Shown here in pieces: positions 9,140-17,583 of a DNA stretch of 64,000 nucleotides; the stretch's first letter is position 1; every line of letters begins with the position of its first letter. Location of the stretch: the NCBI GenBank assembly GCA_017959005.1, contig JAGDBO010000012.1, positions 62,001-126,000 of the forward strand. Reading direction: 5' to 3'. Under the pieces are notes generated by a model. It worked only from the letters and a program-made list of their open reading frames with translations, had not been told where the DNA came from and did not search any database. This DNA comes from Bacteroidales bacterium (lineage in GTDB: Bacteria; Bacteroidota; Bacteroidia; Bacteroidales; UBA932). The position numbers and the translations under genes were made by a program.

Positions 9140-9805
9140 ATGGATAAACAACAAATCAGAGAGTTTATTGCAAAACGTGCCGCTCTGGAGATTAAAGACG
9201 GTGACGTTGTAAATCTTGGAATTGGACTTCCTACTCTTATTCCTAACTATCTACCTGAGGGTGTTACTGTTACAATCCAGTCTGAGAACGGTTGCCTTGG
9301 TATGGAGGCGGATCCTGCTCTTAGCGGAGGTAAGAGAGATACCCACTGGATTGATGCCGGCGGCGGATATATCTCATATGAGAAGGGTGCCGCTTCATTT
9401 GACTCTGCAACAAGCTTCGGTATGGTAAGAGGCGGTCACATCAACGTTACTTTCCTGGGCGCTTTGGAGGTAGACGAGAAGGGTGACCTTGCTAACTGGA
9501 TTATCCCTGGAAAGAAGGCTCCGGGAATGGGTGGCGCAATGGACCTTTTGGTTGGCGCTAACAAGGTGATTCTCACTATGGAGCACACTGCAAAGGGCAA
9601 CCCTAAGATTCTTAAGAAATGCCATCTTCCGTTAACAGCTGCAGGTCAGGTAAATATGATCATCACTGAGATGGGTGTTATGAATATCACTCCTGAGGGA
9701 ATTGTTCTGAGTGAGATCAACCCTGAGTTTACCGTTGAGCAGGTTCAGGCTGCAACGGAGGCTACTCTTATCATTGCCAAGAACTTAAAGAAGATAGAAC
9801 TTTAA
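9140..9805 (+). CDS. atoA: Acetate/butyrate-acetoacetate CoA-transferase subunit B
   Basis: Subunit B (221 residues) of the class I CoA-transferase; it carries the catalytic glutamate that forms the glutamyl-CoA intermediate, here E49 in SENGCLGME. Other family signatures are VNLGIGLPTLIPNYLP and the C-terminal EINPEFTVEQVQAATEA. It should pair with the subunit A gene at the left edge of the window. A second subunit B immediately upstream of the window cannot be excluded. It precedes bcd by 10 bases. Confidence 0.94.
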   Translation: MDKQQIREFIAKRAALEIKDGDVVNLGIGLPTLIPNYLPEGVTVTIQSENGCLGMEADPALSGGKRDTHWIDAGGGYISYEKGAASFDSATSFGMVRGGHINVTFLGALEVDEKGDLANWIIPGKKAPGMGGAMDLLVGANKVILTMEHTAKGNPKILKKCHLPLTAAGQVNMIITEMGVMNITPEGIVLSEINPEFTVEQVQAATEATLIIAKNLKKIEL

Positions 9806-9815
9806 TTTTACTAAT

Positions 9816-10958
9816 ATGGATTTTGAACTGACTAAATCTCAAAAACTGTTTCAGCAGATGATTAGGGAGTTTGCCGAGAAAGAGGTAAAACCCATTGCTG
9901 CTGAGGTAGATGAGGAGGAAAAATTTCCTACCGAGAATGTCAAGAAACTTGGCGCTCTCGGAGTTTTAGGTATTCCAACTCCTAAGAAATACGGTGGAGC
10001 AGGTGGAGACCATGTAATGTATACCGTTGCAGTTGAGGAACTTTCCAGAGTTTGTGCAACTACCGGTGTTATTGTTTCCGCTCACACTTCCCTCTGCGAG
10101 GATGCTATTCTGGATAACGGAACTGAGGAGCAGAAGATGAAGTACCTGCCTAAACTTGCCAGCGGCGAGTGGATTGGTGCTTTCGGTCTTACAGAGCCTA
10201 ACGCAGGAACTGACGCTTCAGCTCAGCAGACTATGGCTGTTGAGGACGGTGATGATTACATCCTTAACGGAACAAAGATCTTCATCACCAATGCAGGTGA
10301 GGCTGACGTTTATGTAATTGCCACAATGACAGATAAATCCAAGGGTAACAAGGGTATCACAACCTTCATAGTTGAAGCTACTACTCCTGGTTTCTCAATT
10401 GGTAAGAAGGAGCACAAGATGGGTATCCGCGGTAGTGCTACCTGCGAGCTTATCTTTGAAAACTGCAGAGTACCAAAGGCTAATATGCTCGGTGCATTGG
10501 GCGGCGGATTCGCAGTTGCAATGAAGACCCTGGACGGCGGTCGTATTGGAATTGCCGCACAGGCTCTCGGTATTGCTCAGGGTGCTATGGATGAGACAGT
10601 TAAGTACTGCAAGGAGAGAAAGCAGTTTGGCAAATCTCTCTCTCAGTTCCAGAACACTCAGTTCCAACTTGCAGACCTTCAGACAAAGATTGAGGCCGCT
10701 CGTCTTCTGGTAAGAAGCGCTGCTTGGAAGAAAGATCACGGAATGCCGTTCTCCGCAGATGCAGCTATGGCAAAACTCTTTGCTGCTGAGACAGCTATGG
10801 AGATGACTACCAAGGCAGTACAGTTCCACGGCGGTTACGGTTACACAAGGGAATATCCTGTTGAAAGAATGATGAGAGACGCTAAGATCACTGAGATCTA
10901 CGAGGGTACCTCAGAGGTTCAGAGAATGGTTATTGCCGGCAAATTGTTCAAGAAGTAA
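9816..10958 (+). CDS. bcd: Butyryl-CoA dehydrogenase (acyl-CoA dehydrogenase)
   Basis: FAD-dependent short-chain acyl-CoA dehydrogenase (380 residues) that reduces crotonyl-CoA from Kal to butyryl-CoA with electrons from EtfAB. The catalytic base is Glu363 in IYEGTSEVQRM, the position typical of butyryl-CoA dehydrogenases. Family motifs include FGLTEPNAGTDASAQQT and QFHGGYGYTREYPVERMMRD. It is followed directly by etfB and etfA, the arrangement of clostridial butyrate operons, which suggests that the reduction is coupled to ferredoxin reduction (inference). Confidence 0.95.
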   Translation: MDFELTKSQKLFQQMIREFAEKEVKPIAAEVDEEEKFPTENVKKLGALGVLGIPTPKKYGGAGGDHVMYTVAVEELSRVCATTGVIVSAHTSLCEDAILDNGTEEQKMKYLPKLASGEWIGAFGLTEPNAGTDASAQQTMAVEDGDDYILNGTKIFITNAGEADVYVIATMTDKSKGNKGITTFIVEATTPGFSIGKKEHKMGIRGSATCELIFENCRVPKANMLGALGGGFAVAMKTLDGGRIGIAAQALGIAQGAMDETVKYCKERKQFGKSLSQFQNTQFQLADLQTKIEAARLLVRSAAWKKDHGMPFSADAAMAKLFAAETAMEMTTKAVQFHGGYGYTREYPVERMMRDAKITEIYEGTSEVQRMVIAGKLFKK

Positions 10959-10970
10959 AAAGTATTGATT

Positions 10971-11753
10971 ATGAATATAGTAGTTTGTGTAAAACAGGTA
11001 CCGGACACTACGGTTGTTAAGATAGACCCGGTAAAACACACTCTTATAAGAGATGGCGTTCCTTCCATTATGAATCCGGACGATAAGGGCGGACTTGAGC
11101 TTGCCCTTCAGCTGAAGGAGAAATGCGGAGCTAACGTAACTGTAATCACGATGGGTCCTCCTCAGGCAGACCTCGTTTTAAGAGAGGCTTTTGCAATGGG
11201 AGCAGACAGGGCTATCCTTCTTACCAGTAGGGCATTTGCAGGTGCAGACACTCTTGCAACTTCAAACGCTCTTGCAGGCGCACTGAGGGCTATCCCTTAT
11301 GACCTGATCATCACCGGCCGTCAGGCAATTGACGGAGATACCGCACAGGTAGGTCCGGAAATGGCTGAGCACCTTGCACTTCCACAGGTTTCTTACGTTG
11401 TGGACTGCGAGTACAAGGGTGGCAACAACTTCAGAGTTAAGAAGGAGACCGAGGATGGTTATGAAATTCTTGACGTTGAGGGTCCTGCAGTATTTACCGT
11501 TCTTGCTTCAGGTTACAAGGCAAGATATATGAGCGTTGGAGGCATCGTTGACGCTTTTGACCGCGAGGTAGAAATCTGGACAGAGGCCAACCTGGATCTT
11601 GATCCTGGAAAACTTGGTCTAAAGGGCTCACCTACAAAGGTTATGAAGGCTTTCACTAAGGCTACAAAGGCTGCCGGTCAGGTTTATGAGCTTGATCCTG
11701 AGCAGGCTGTGGATGTCATCATAAGCAAGATGAAAGAGAAATTTATTATTTAA
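10971..11753 (+). CDS. etfB: Electron transfer flavoprotein beta subunit
   Basis: Beta subunit of the Etf (260 residues) that carries electrons to butyryl-CoA dehydrogenase. The ATG at 10971 gives the standard N-terminus MNIVVCVKQVPDTT; the TTG six bases upstream is unlikely. The nucleotide-binding stretch GRQAIDGDTAQVGPEMAEH is the form found in clostridial-type Etf proteins known to bifurcate electrons, whereas mitochondrial-type proteins have a different sequence here. Flavin content and bifurcation cannot be proven from the sequence. It starts 12 bases after bcd. Confidence 0.94.
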   Translation: MNIVVCVKQVPDTTVVKIDPVKHTLIRDGVPSIMNPDDKGGLELALQLKEKCGANVTVITMGPPQADLVLREAFAMGADRAILLTSRAFAGADTLATSNALAGALRAIPYDLIITGRQAIDGDTAQVGPEMAEHLALPQVSYVVDCEYKGGNNFRVKKETEDGYEILDVEGPAVFTVLASGYKARYMSVGGIVDAFDREVEIWTEANLDLDPGKLGLKGSPTKVMKAFTKATKAAGQVYELDPEQAVDVIISKMKEKFII

Positions 11754-11772
11754 TTGCCTAATACTGAAAGAG

Positions 11773-12780
11773 ATGAGTAAAGCAGATTATAAAGATGTAT
11801 ACGTATTCGTAGAGCAGAGGGATGGTAAAATCCAGTCTGTCGCTCTTGAGCTTTTAGGAAAGGCAAGAGTTCTTGCAGACGCTCTGAATGAGAAAGTTGT
11901 AGCTTTCTATCCGGGATACAAGAATACAGAGAACGCTAAAGAGCTTATAGCTTGGGGTGCAGATAAGGTTGTAGTTATGGATGCTCCTGAATTGGAGCAC
12001 TATCTCACCGAGCAGTACTCACAGGCTATGAGTCAGGCTATTGACAAATACAAACCAAGCATTGTGCTTTTGGGTGCTACGACAATTGGCCGTGATCTGG
12101 GTCCAAGATTGGCTTCAAGACTGGCTACAGGTCTTACCGCAGACTGTACGGGATTGGATATCTCAGAGGAGAGAGAACTCCTTATGACACGTCCTGCATT
12201 CGGCGGAAACCTTATGGCAACCATTATGTGTACTGAGCACCGTCCTCAGATGTCTACCGTCCGCCCTGGCGTTATGCAGAAGGGTACTAAGGATGAGAGC
12301 AGAGTAGGTGAAATTGAGAACTTTGCACCGGTATTCGACGCTTCCAAGTTCAAGGTAAAACTGGTTGAGAGCGTAAAGGAGAACAAGGGCAAAGTTGATA
12401 TCACCGAGGCTAAGATTCTGGTATCCGGAGGCCGCGGAGTTGGTAATCCGGAGGGATTTGCAAAACTTCAGGCACTTGCGGATGTCATTGGCGCTCAGGT
12501 ATCTTCATCACGTGCTATGGTAGATGCAGGCGTTATGCCTCATGAGGTTCAGGTAGGTCAGACAGGTAAGACCGTACGTCCTGCCCTCTACATGGCTTGC
12601 GGTATTTCCGGTGCTATTCAGCACCTTGCAGGTATGGAGGAGAGTGATTTCATCATCGCGATAAATAAAGATAAGTTTGCTCCTATCTTTGGTGTTGCAG
12701 ATGTTGGAATAGTAGGTGACGTGCATAAGATTGTACCTATGCTTACCGAGAAACTCTCAAAGATGGTAGTTAAGAAGTAA
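11773..12780 (+). CDS. etfA: Electron transfer flavoprotein alpha subunit
   Basis: Alpha subunit of the Etf (335 residues). The C-terminal FAD-binding domain shows the family signature VGQTGKTVRPALYMACGISG and the following IQHLAGM; the middle has LVSGGRGVGNPEGF. It forms a heterodimer with EtfB and, with Bcd, should oxidise NADH for crotonyl-CoA reduction. The start is preceded by GAAAGAG. It is the last gene of the lysine operon; a strong terminator begins 22 bases after the stop. Confidence 0.95.
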   Translation: MSKADYKDVYVFVEQRDGKIQSVALELLGKARVLADALNEKVVAFYPGYKNTENAKELIAWGADKVVVMDAPELEHYLTEQYSQAMSQAIDKYKPSIVLLGATTIGRDLGPRLASRLATGLTADCTGLDISEERELLMTRPAFGGNLMATIMCTEHRPQMSTVRPGVMQKGTKDESRVGEIENFAPVFDASKFKVKLVESVKENKGKVDITEAKILVSGGRGVGNPEGFAKLQALADVIGAQVSSSRAMVDAGVMPHEVQVGQTGKTVRPALYMACGISGAIQHLAGMEESDFIIAINKDKFAPIFGVADVGIVGDVHKIVPMLTEKLSKMVVKK

Positions 12781-12802
12781 TTGATACTCAATACTTCTTA
12801 AT

Positions 12803-12834
12803 AAAAAAAGAGGCCTTAGTTGGCCTCTTTTTTT
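12803..12834. terminator. Bidirectional intrinsic terminator between etfA and hydC
   Basis: A GAGGCC/GGCCTC stem (12810-12815 with 12822-12827) and six-base loop is flanked by seven A on the left and seven T on the right. It can therefore act as a rho-independent terminator in both directions, ending the lysine operon and the convergent hydrogenase operon. Confidence 0.92.
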
Positions 12835-12847
12835 ATTACTGCTTTTT

Positions 12848-13324
12848 TTAGTCTTGTGAAAACTCTTTTATAATCTTCTTGATATCAGCGGGGTTGAGGT
12901 GGCCGTAGACTTTCTCTCCAACCATTGCAACCGGTGCAAGGCCGCAGGCTCCCACACATCTTAGGCAGTCCAGGGAGAAGCGTCCGTCTTCCGTGGTCTC
13001 TCCCACATCAATGCCCAGAGTTCTCTTGAACTCTTCCAGAATCTTCTCGGAACCTCTTACGTAGCAGGCAGTTCCAAGGCAGACAGAAACAGGGTGCTTG
13101 CCTTTTGGAACCATTGTAAAGAAGGCGTAGAATGTAACCACACCGTACACACGGCTTACAGGAATATTGAGTTTCTCTGCAATTATTGCCTGCACCTCCA
13201 TAGGAAGGTATCCTACGGTATGCTGGGATTCGTGGAGTATATTGATAAGCTCACCAGGCTTGTTTCCGAATTTGTCACAGATAGCCCTTATCTTTTCAAC
13301 TACTGAATTACATAATTTTTCCAT
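12848..13324 (-). CDS. hydC: NADH-dependent [FeFe]-hydrogenase, NuoE-like gamma subunit
   Basis: NuoE-like thioredoxin-fold subunit (158 residues) carrying one [2Fe-2S] cluster. The cysteine pairs are in SVCLGTACYVRG and CLRCVGACG. The ATG at 13324 gives a normal NuoE N-terminus and is preceded by AAAGAG; extending the frame to 13414 would overlap hydA by more than 70 bases. It is the third gene of hydB-hydA-hydC and should join the electron-bifurcating complex that links NADH and ferredoxin to H2. Confidence 0.92.
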   Translation of the reverse strand: MEKLCNSVVEKIRAICDKFGNKPGELINILHESQHTVGYLPMEVQAIIAEKLNIPVSRVYGVVTFYAFFTMVPKGKHPVSVCLGTACYVRGSEKILEEFKRTLGIDVGETTEDGRFSLDCLRCVGACGLAPVAMVGEKVYGHLNPADIKKIIKEFSQD

Positions 13325-13340
13325 CTCTTTGTCTATTAGG

Positions 13341-15104
13341 CTAGTACTTAATTGTTTTGTCTGAATAATGAGTGTGCAGAAGGGCGTGAGCCTTTTCGCT
13401 AAGAGGCTTGCCAAAGTACTTCTCGTACATCTCTATGATGCTCTTATTCTCATGGCTCTTTCTCAGAGGCATATTCTTATCCTCCTCATAGATAGCCTTT
13501 TGGCGAGCTTTGATAACCTCAAAGTCTCCGTGATGGAGCGGCTGTCCGCCTCCTCCGATACATCCGCCCGGGCAGGCCATAACCTCAATTACGTGGTATT
13601 TGGATTTACCGGCTCTTATCTCTTCCATAAGTTTGCGGGCGTTTCCAAGTCCGTAAGCTATGGCAACATTGAGAGCAAAGCCGTCAAAGTCAATTGTGGC
13701 CGTTCTAAGGCTGTCCATACCCCTTACCTCATCAAAGTCTATCTTAGGCAGAGTCTTGCCTGTATGGAGTTCGTATGCAGTTCTGAGGGCCGCTTCCAAC
13801 ACGCCTCCGGTAGAACCGAAGATAGCAGCAGCACCTGTACTCTCTCCCAGAGGATTGTCAAACTCCATATGAGGCAGTGTCTCAAAGTTTATGTTAGCTC
13901 TGCGGATCAGAGTTGCAAGTTCTCTGGTAGTGATTGAGTAGTCTACATCCGGATTTCCGTTGGTTGAGAACTCAGGTCTCTGGCACTCGAATTTCTTTGC
14001 AAGACAAGGCATTACAGAGACAACTACAAGTTTCTCTCTTGGAATGTTCATCTTCTCTGCCCAGTAGTTCTTGGCAATTGCACCGAACATCTGCTGAGGT
14101 GAACGGGCTGTTGAAGGATAGTTCAAAAGATCCGGGAAGTTGTGCTCGTAGAAATTAACCCAGGCAGGGCAGCAGGAGGTCATCAAAGGAATAGGGACCT
14201 TCTTGTCTCCATTGAGGAATTTAGTGAGTCTTTCCAGAAGTTCGCTGCCCTCCTCCATAATGGTGGCGTCTGCAGAGAAGTCTGTATCAAAGACATAGTC
14301 AAATCCTAAATCCTTAAGGGCTGCAACCAGTTTGCCTGTAACTATGCTGCCCGGAGCATTGCCGAACTCCTCTCCCAGAGCAACTCTAACTGCAGGAGCG
14401 GTCTGAACAATAACGGTCTTCTCAGGATTCTCCAGATCATCTATAAGCTGGTCTGTATAAGTTCTTTCCGTGAGTGCACCAACAGGGCAGACTGCAACGC
14501 ACTGGCCGCAGTAAGTACAGTCTGTATCCTTCAGATTCTTATTGAATGAAGGAGCAATGGTGGTGTTGAATCCTCTTCCCACCGCACCGAGTGCTCCAAC
14601 TGTCTGATATACATTGCACATGGTCTCGCATCTGCGGCAATAGATGCACTTGTCCATATTCCTTATTATGGAGGCGGTCATCTCCTTCTTTCTCAGCGAC
14701 AGTTCTCCGGCGTAAGGAGTTTCATTTATTGAAAGGTGCTGAGTAACAGCCTGTAGCTCACACTTGCCGCTCTTAGGACAGGTAAGACACTCGTTAGGGT
14801 GATCGCTGAGCATTAACTCTATAACTGTCTTGCGGGCTCTTATAACTCTTATTGAGCTGGTTTTCACCTCCATACCCTCTGTGCAGGCGGTGCTGCAGGC
14901 GGGTGCGAGGTTTCTTCTTCCCTTTACTTCAACCACGCAGACGCGGCAGGATGCCGGATGGTTGTCTGCGCAGGTTCCCTTAAGGTTCATGTGGCATAGG
15001 GTAGGGATTACTATTCCTATGCTTTTGGCTGCATCCAGTATGGTTGTGCCCTCTGGGACTACAACTTTATGATTATCAATTATCAGTGATATATTCTGTT
15101 TCAT
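13341..15104 (-). CDS. hydA: [FeFe]-hydrogenase catalytic subunit
   Basis: Catalytic subunit (587 residues) of a multimeric [FeFe]-hydrogenase. The N-terminus is a [2Fe-2S] ferredoxin domain (CADNHPASCRVC), followed by the His-Cys3 [4Fe-4S] region HPNECLTCPKSGKCEL and two [4Fe-4S] motifs (CIYCRRCETMC; CTYCGQCVAVCP). The H-cluster signatures are all intact: MTSCCPAWVNF, VMPCLAKKFE and MACPGGCIGGGGQP. It lacks the extra C-terminal cluster domain of longer relatives such as the Thermotoga protein. The maturase hydG is at 57426-58835; hydE and hydF are not in the window. Confidence 0.96.
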   Translation of the reverse strand: MKQNISLIIDNHKVVVPEGTTILDAAKSIGIVIPTLCHMNLKGTCADNHPASCRVCVVEVKGRRNLAPACSTACTEGMEVKTSSIRVIRARKTVIELMLSDHPNECLTCPKSGKCELQAVTQHLSINETPYAGELSLRKKEMTASIIRNMDKCIYCRRCETMCNVYQTVGALGAVGRGFNTTIAPSFNKNLKDTDCTYCGQCVAVCPVGALTERTYTDQLIDDLENPEKTVIVQTAPAVRVALGEEFGNAPGSIVTGKLVAALKDLGFDYVFDTDFSADATIMEEGSELLERLTKFLNGDKKVPIPLMTSCCPAWVNFYEHNFPDLLNYPSTARSPQQMFGAIAKNYWAEKMNIPREKLVVVSVMPCLAKKFECQRPEFSTNGNPDVDYSITTRELATLIRRANINFETLPHMEFDNPLGESTGAAAIFGSTGGVLEAALRTAYELHTGKTLPKIDFDEVRGMDSLRTATIDFDGFALNVAIAYGLGNARKLMEEIRAGKSKYHVIEVMACPGGCIGGGGQPLHHGDFEVIKARQKAIYEEDKNMPLRKSHENKSIIEMYEKYFGKPLSEKAHALLHTHYSDKTIKY

Positions 15105-15116
15105 AATTAGGCGGTT

Positions 15117-17024
15117 TTAGATTACTGAAACTGCTTTGAACTTGCATCTGGACATGCACATACCGCACTTGATGCACTTGGAGAAGATGATTGCGTGAGG
15201 TTTTCTTGCAACACCCTCAATAGCTCCTGCAGGACAGCCGATTGCGCAGGCGTGGCAGCCAATGCACTTCTCCGGATTTATCATATAGGTAAGCAATGCC
15301 TTGCACTGTTTAGCGCGGCACTTCTTATCTTTTACGTGCTCTACATACTCATCATAGAAGTTGCTGAGTGTGGAGAGAACCGGGTTAGGGGAGGTCTGTC
15401 CGAGTCCGCAAAGTGCTGTGTCTTTGATTACTCCGGCAAGGGTCTTAAGTTTCTCCAGATCCTGCATGGTACCGTCTCCGGCAATAATCTTATCCAGGAT
15501 TTCCAACATTCTCTTGTTACCGATTCTGCATGGTGTACATTTTCCGCAGGACTCTCCAACTATAAAGTCCAGATAGAAACGGGCTACTGAGACCATACAG
15601 TTGTCTTCATCCATAACAATCATACCTCCGGATCCCATCATACTGCCGGCGGCCGTAAGTGTGTCAAAATCAATAGGGGTATCCAGATGTTTCTCAGTAA
15701 GGCATCCTCCGGAAGGACCTCCGGTCTGAACCGCCTTAAACTGTTTGCCTCCCTTTATGCCTCCTCCGATATCAAAGATAACCTCTCTAAGTGTCGTTCC
15801 CATAGGCACTTCTATAAGACCCACGTTGTTGATTTTTCCTGCAAGGGCAAATACCTTGGTTCCCTTGGATCTGTCGCTTCCTATTGATGAAAACCAATCT
15901 GCTCCCTTGTTGATTATTATAGGAATGTTGGCAAAGGTTTCTACATTGTTTACGTTGGTTGGCTTGCCGTTATATCCGCTCTCTGCCGGGAACGGCGGTT
16001 TGAGGGTAGGCTCACCTCTGCGTCCTTCCATTGAGTGAATTAGGGCGGTCTCCTCTCCGCAGACGAATGCTCCCGCACCGTATCTTATGTCTATATCAAA
16101 TGAGAAGGATGTTCCCAGGATTTTCTTTCCCAAAAGTCCGAGCTCTCTTGCCTGTTTGATTGCAATCTTAAGTCTCTCAACAGCAAGAGGATACTCAGCT
16201 CTGATGTAAACCAGACCGTGAGAAGCTCCAATTGCATATCCGCAAATTGCCATAGCCTCAACAATGGAGTTAGGGTCACCCTCCATAATGGAGCGGTCCA
16301 TAAATGCACCAGGGTCTCCCTCATCTGCATTGCAGACAACATACTTCTCCTTTGACTGATTCTTTGAAGCAATCTCCCATTTCAAACCGGTAGGGAATCC
16401 TCCGCCGCCTCTACCTCTGAGGCCGGACTTCTTTATCTCATCTATCACGGCTTTAGGAGAGCGGCTTAAGAGACAGTCTGCAAGCGCAAAGTAACCGTCT
16501 CTTCCGATATACTCCAGAATGTCCTCAGGATCAATGAGTCCGCAGTTTCTCAAAGCAATTCTCACCTGCTTGCGGTAGAAGTCCATGTGCTTTGAGTCAG
16601 AAACTGTGGTCTTGCGTTTGGGATCTACATACAGAAGCCTGTTAACTCTCTTACCTCCAACAATATGCTCCTTAAAAATCTCCTCTGCATCTTCCGGTTT
16701 CACCTTGGTGTAGAAGGTATTGTCCGGTATAATCTTCACGATAGGGCCCTTTTCACAGAAACCGAAGCAACCTGTGGTGATTACTTCCACCTTTCCCTCT
16801 AAGTTGTTCTCTGCTATCAGTTTCTTGAAATTTTCAGAGATAAGATGACTCTGTGAAGCTTTGCATCCTGTACCTCCGCAGGTCAGTATCTGTATCTTAG
16901 GTGTTCCCTTCTTCAAACCGCAACATACGGAGGAATCCTGATGGTCTCCCTGCTCTCTCGGTTTGAGGTGAACACTAGCTTGTTCACGGATTTTTTTCAA
17001 ATCCTCTATAGATGATATCTTCAT
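15117..17024 (-). CDS. hydB: [FeFe]-hydrogenase NuoF-like beta subunit
   Basis: NuoF-like subunit (635 residues) that should bind FMN and NADH. In order: an N-terminal [2Fe-2S] thioredoxin-like domain (residues about 40-130, cysteines in CGGTGCKASQ and TTGCFGFCEKGP), the NADH/FMN motif GLRGRGGGGFPTGLKWE, the SLBB/4Fe-4S region ESCGKCTPCRIG and a C-terminal two-cluster ferredoxin domain (CIGCHACAIGCP; CIKCGMCMSRC). This is the domain plan of bifurcating HydB. It is the first gene of the operon, 12 bases before hydA, with a 279-base intergenic region upstream. Confidence 0.95.
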   Translation of the reverse strand: MKISSIEDLKKIREQASVHLKPREQGDHQDSSVCCGLKKGTPKIQILTCGGTGCKASQSHLISENFKKLIAENNLEGKVEVITTGCFGFCEKGPIVKIIPDNTFYTKVKPEDAEEIFKEHIVGGKRVNRLLYVDPKRKTTVSDSKHMDFYRKQVRIALRNCGLIDPEDILEYIGRDGYFALADCLLSRSPKAVIDEIKKSGLRGRGGGGFPTGLKWEIASKNQSKEKYVVCNADEGDPGAFMDRSIMEGDPNSIVEAMAICGYAIGASHGLVYIRAEYPLAVERLKIAIKQARELGLLGKKILGTSFSFDIDIRYGAGAFVCGEETALIHSMEGRRGEPTLKPPFPAESGYNGKPTNVNNVETFANIPIIINKGADWFSSIGSDRSKGTKVFALAGKINNVGLIEVPMGTTLREVIFDIGGGIKGGKQFKAVQTGGPSGGCLTEKHLDTPIDFDTLTAAGSMMGSGGMIVMDEDNCMVSVARFYLDFIVGESCGKCTPCRIGNKRMLEILDKIIAGDGTMQDLEKLKTLAGVIKDTALCGLGQTSPNPVLSTLSNFYDEYVEHVKDKKCRAKQCKALLTYMINPEKCIGCHACAIGCPAGAIEGVARKPHAIIFSKCIKCGMCMSRCKFKAVSVI

Positions 17025-17057
17025 AAATAACTAAATGATTATCTAACTTTTCAGCGT

Positions 17058-17066
17058 GTAAAGATA
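17058..17066 (-). promoter_or_regulatory. Possible promoter -7 element for hydBAC
   Basis: On the minus strand the sequence TATCTTTAC matches the Bacteroidota -7 element TAnnTTTG with one mismatch. It is 34 bases upstream of the hydB start in an A/T-rich gap. No clear TTG/TTTG at the -33 spacing was seen, so this is only a candidate. Confidence 0.3.
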
Positions 17067-17248
17067 ATATTTATTCTTTTATTTCTTAATGAAATTTACT
17101 TATAAAATGTCATATCACAAGGTTTTTGAGGAAGAATCCTTTTAATTTGAAATATCGTATTGATGCAGAATATATGTGCCGATGCTAAATTTTTGTTACA
17201 AAACGTTAATATTGAGGAGCGGAGAGCAATTAAGCAGTTCAAACTTGA

Positions 17249-17256
17249 TACTTTTG
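17249..17256 (+). promoter_or_regulatory. Promoter -7 element for the small lipoprotein gene
   Basis: TACTTTTG is a perfect match to the Bacteroidota TAnnTTTG element. It lies 47 bases upstream of the ATG at 17304, leaving an A-rich leader of about 40 bases, a feature that favours translation in this phylum. The rest of the 17025-17303 gap is A/T-rich and shows no gene. Confidence 0.6.
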
Positions 17257-17303
17257 CACTGCCAAAAAAGCAAATTATAAACAAACAATAAAAAATTAAG
17301 ATT

Positions 17304-17507
17304 ATGAAGAAAGTATTATTTATCGCCGTTGCAGCTCTCGCATTCGTAGCTTGCAAGAACAATACTCCTGCTCAGGAGGTTGAGGCTGAGGTTGTTGACT
17401 CTACAGTTGTAGAGGTTGCTCCAGTTGACGTAGTTGACTCTGCTGCTGTTGCAGTTGAGGAGGTTGCAGCTGCTGCTGTTGAGGAAGTTAAAGAGGCTGT
17501 AAAGTAA
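17304..17507 (+). CDS. Small low-complexity lipoprotein
   Basis: A 67-residue protein with a short signal peptide (MKKVLFIAVAALAFVAC) ending in a lipobox whose Cys17 would be lipidated. The mature part is only about 50 residues, strongly acidic and made almost entirely of Val, Glu, Ala, Asp and Pro (for example EEVAAAAVEEVKEAVK). It is a monocistronic unit with a good -7 element and a strong terminator, and its codons are strongly biased (GTT, GCT, GAG), as in highly expressed genes. No family with a known function was recognised; a structural or envelope-associated lipoprotein is a guess. Confidence 0.8.
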   Translation: MKKVLFIAVAALAFVACKNNTPAQEVEAEVVDSTVVEVAPVDVVDSAAVAVEEVAAAAVEEVKEAVK

Positions 17508-17530
17508 TATTCGGTAATTTCCAAAAAATT

Positions 17531-17557
17531 AAATGGCTGGTCGTTGACCAGCCATTT
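17531..17557 (+). terminator. Intrinsic terminator of the small lipoprotein gene
   Basis: A perfect 12-bp stem (17531-17542 with 17546-17557, core ATGGCTGGTC/GACCAGCCAT) with a three-base loop runs into a T-tract. It follows the stop codon by 24 bases. Its A-rich left flank would let it also stop transcription from the convergent DUF1573 side. Confidence 0.92.
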
Positions 17558-17583
17558 TTTTTATTCTGTTGAACCCTGAAATA

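Noticed and set aside
13368..13937. A 189-codon plus-strand open frame
   Set aside because: It is the reverse shadow of hydA, whose H-cluster motifs are intact on the minus strand.
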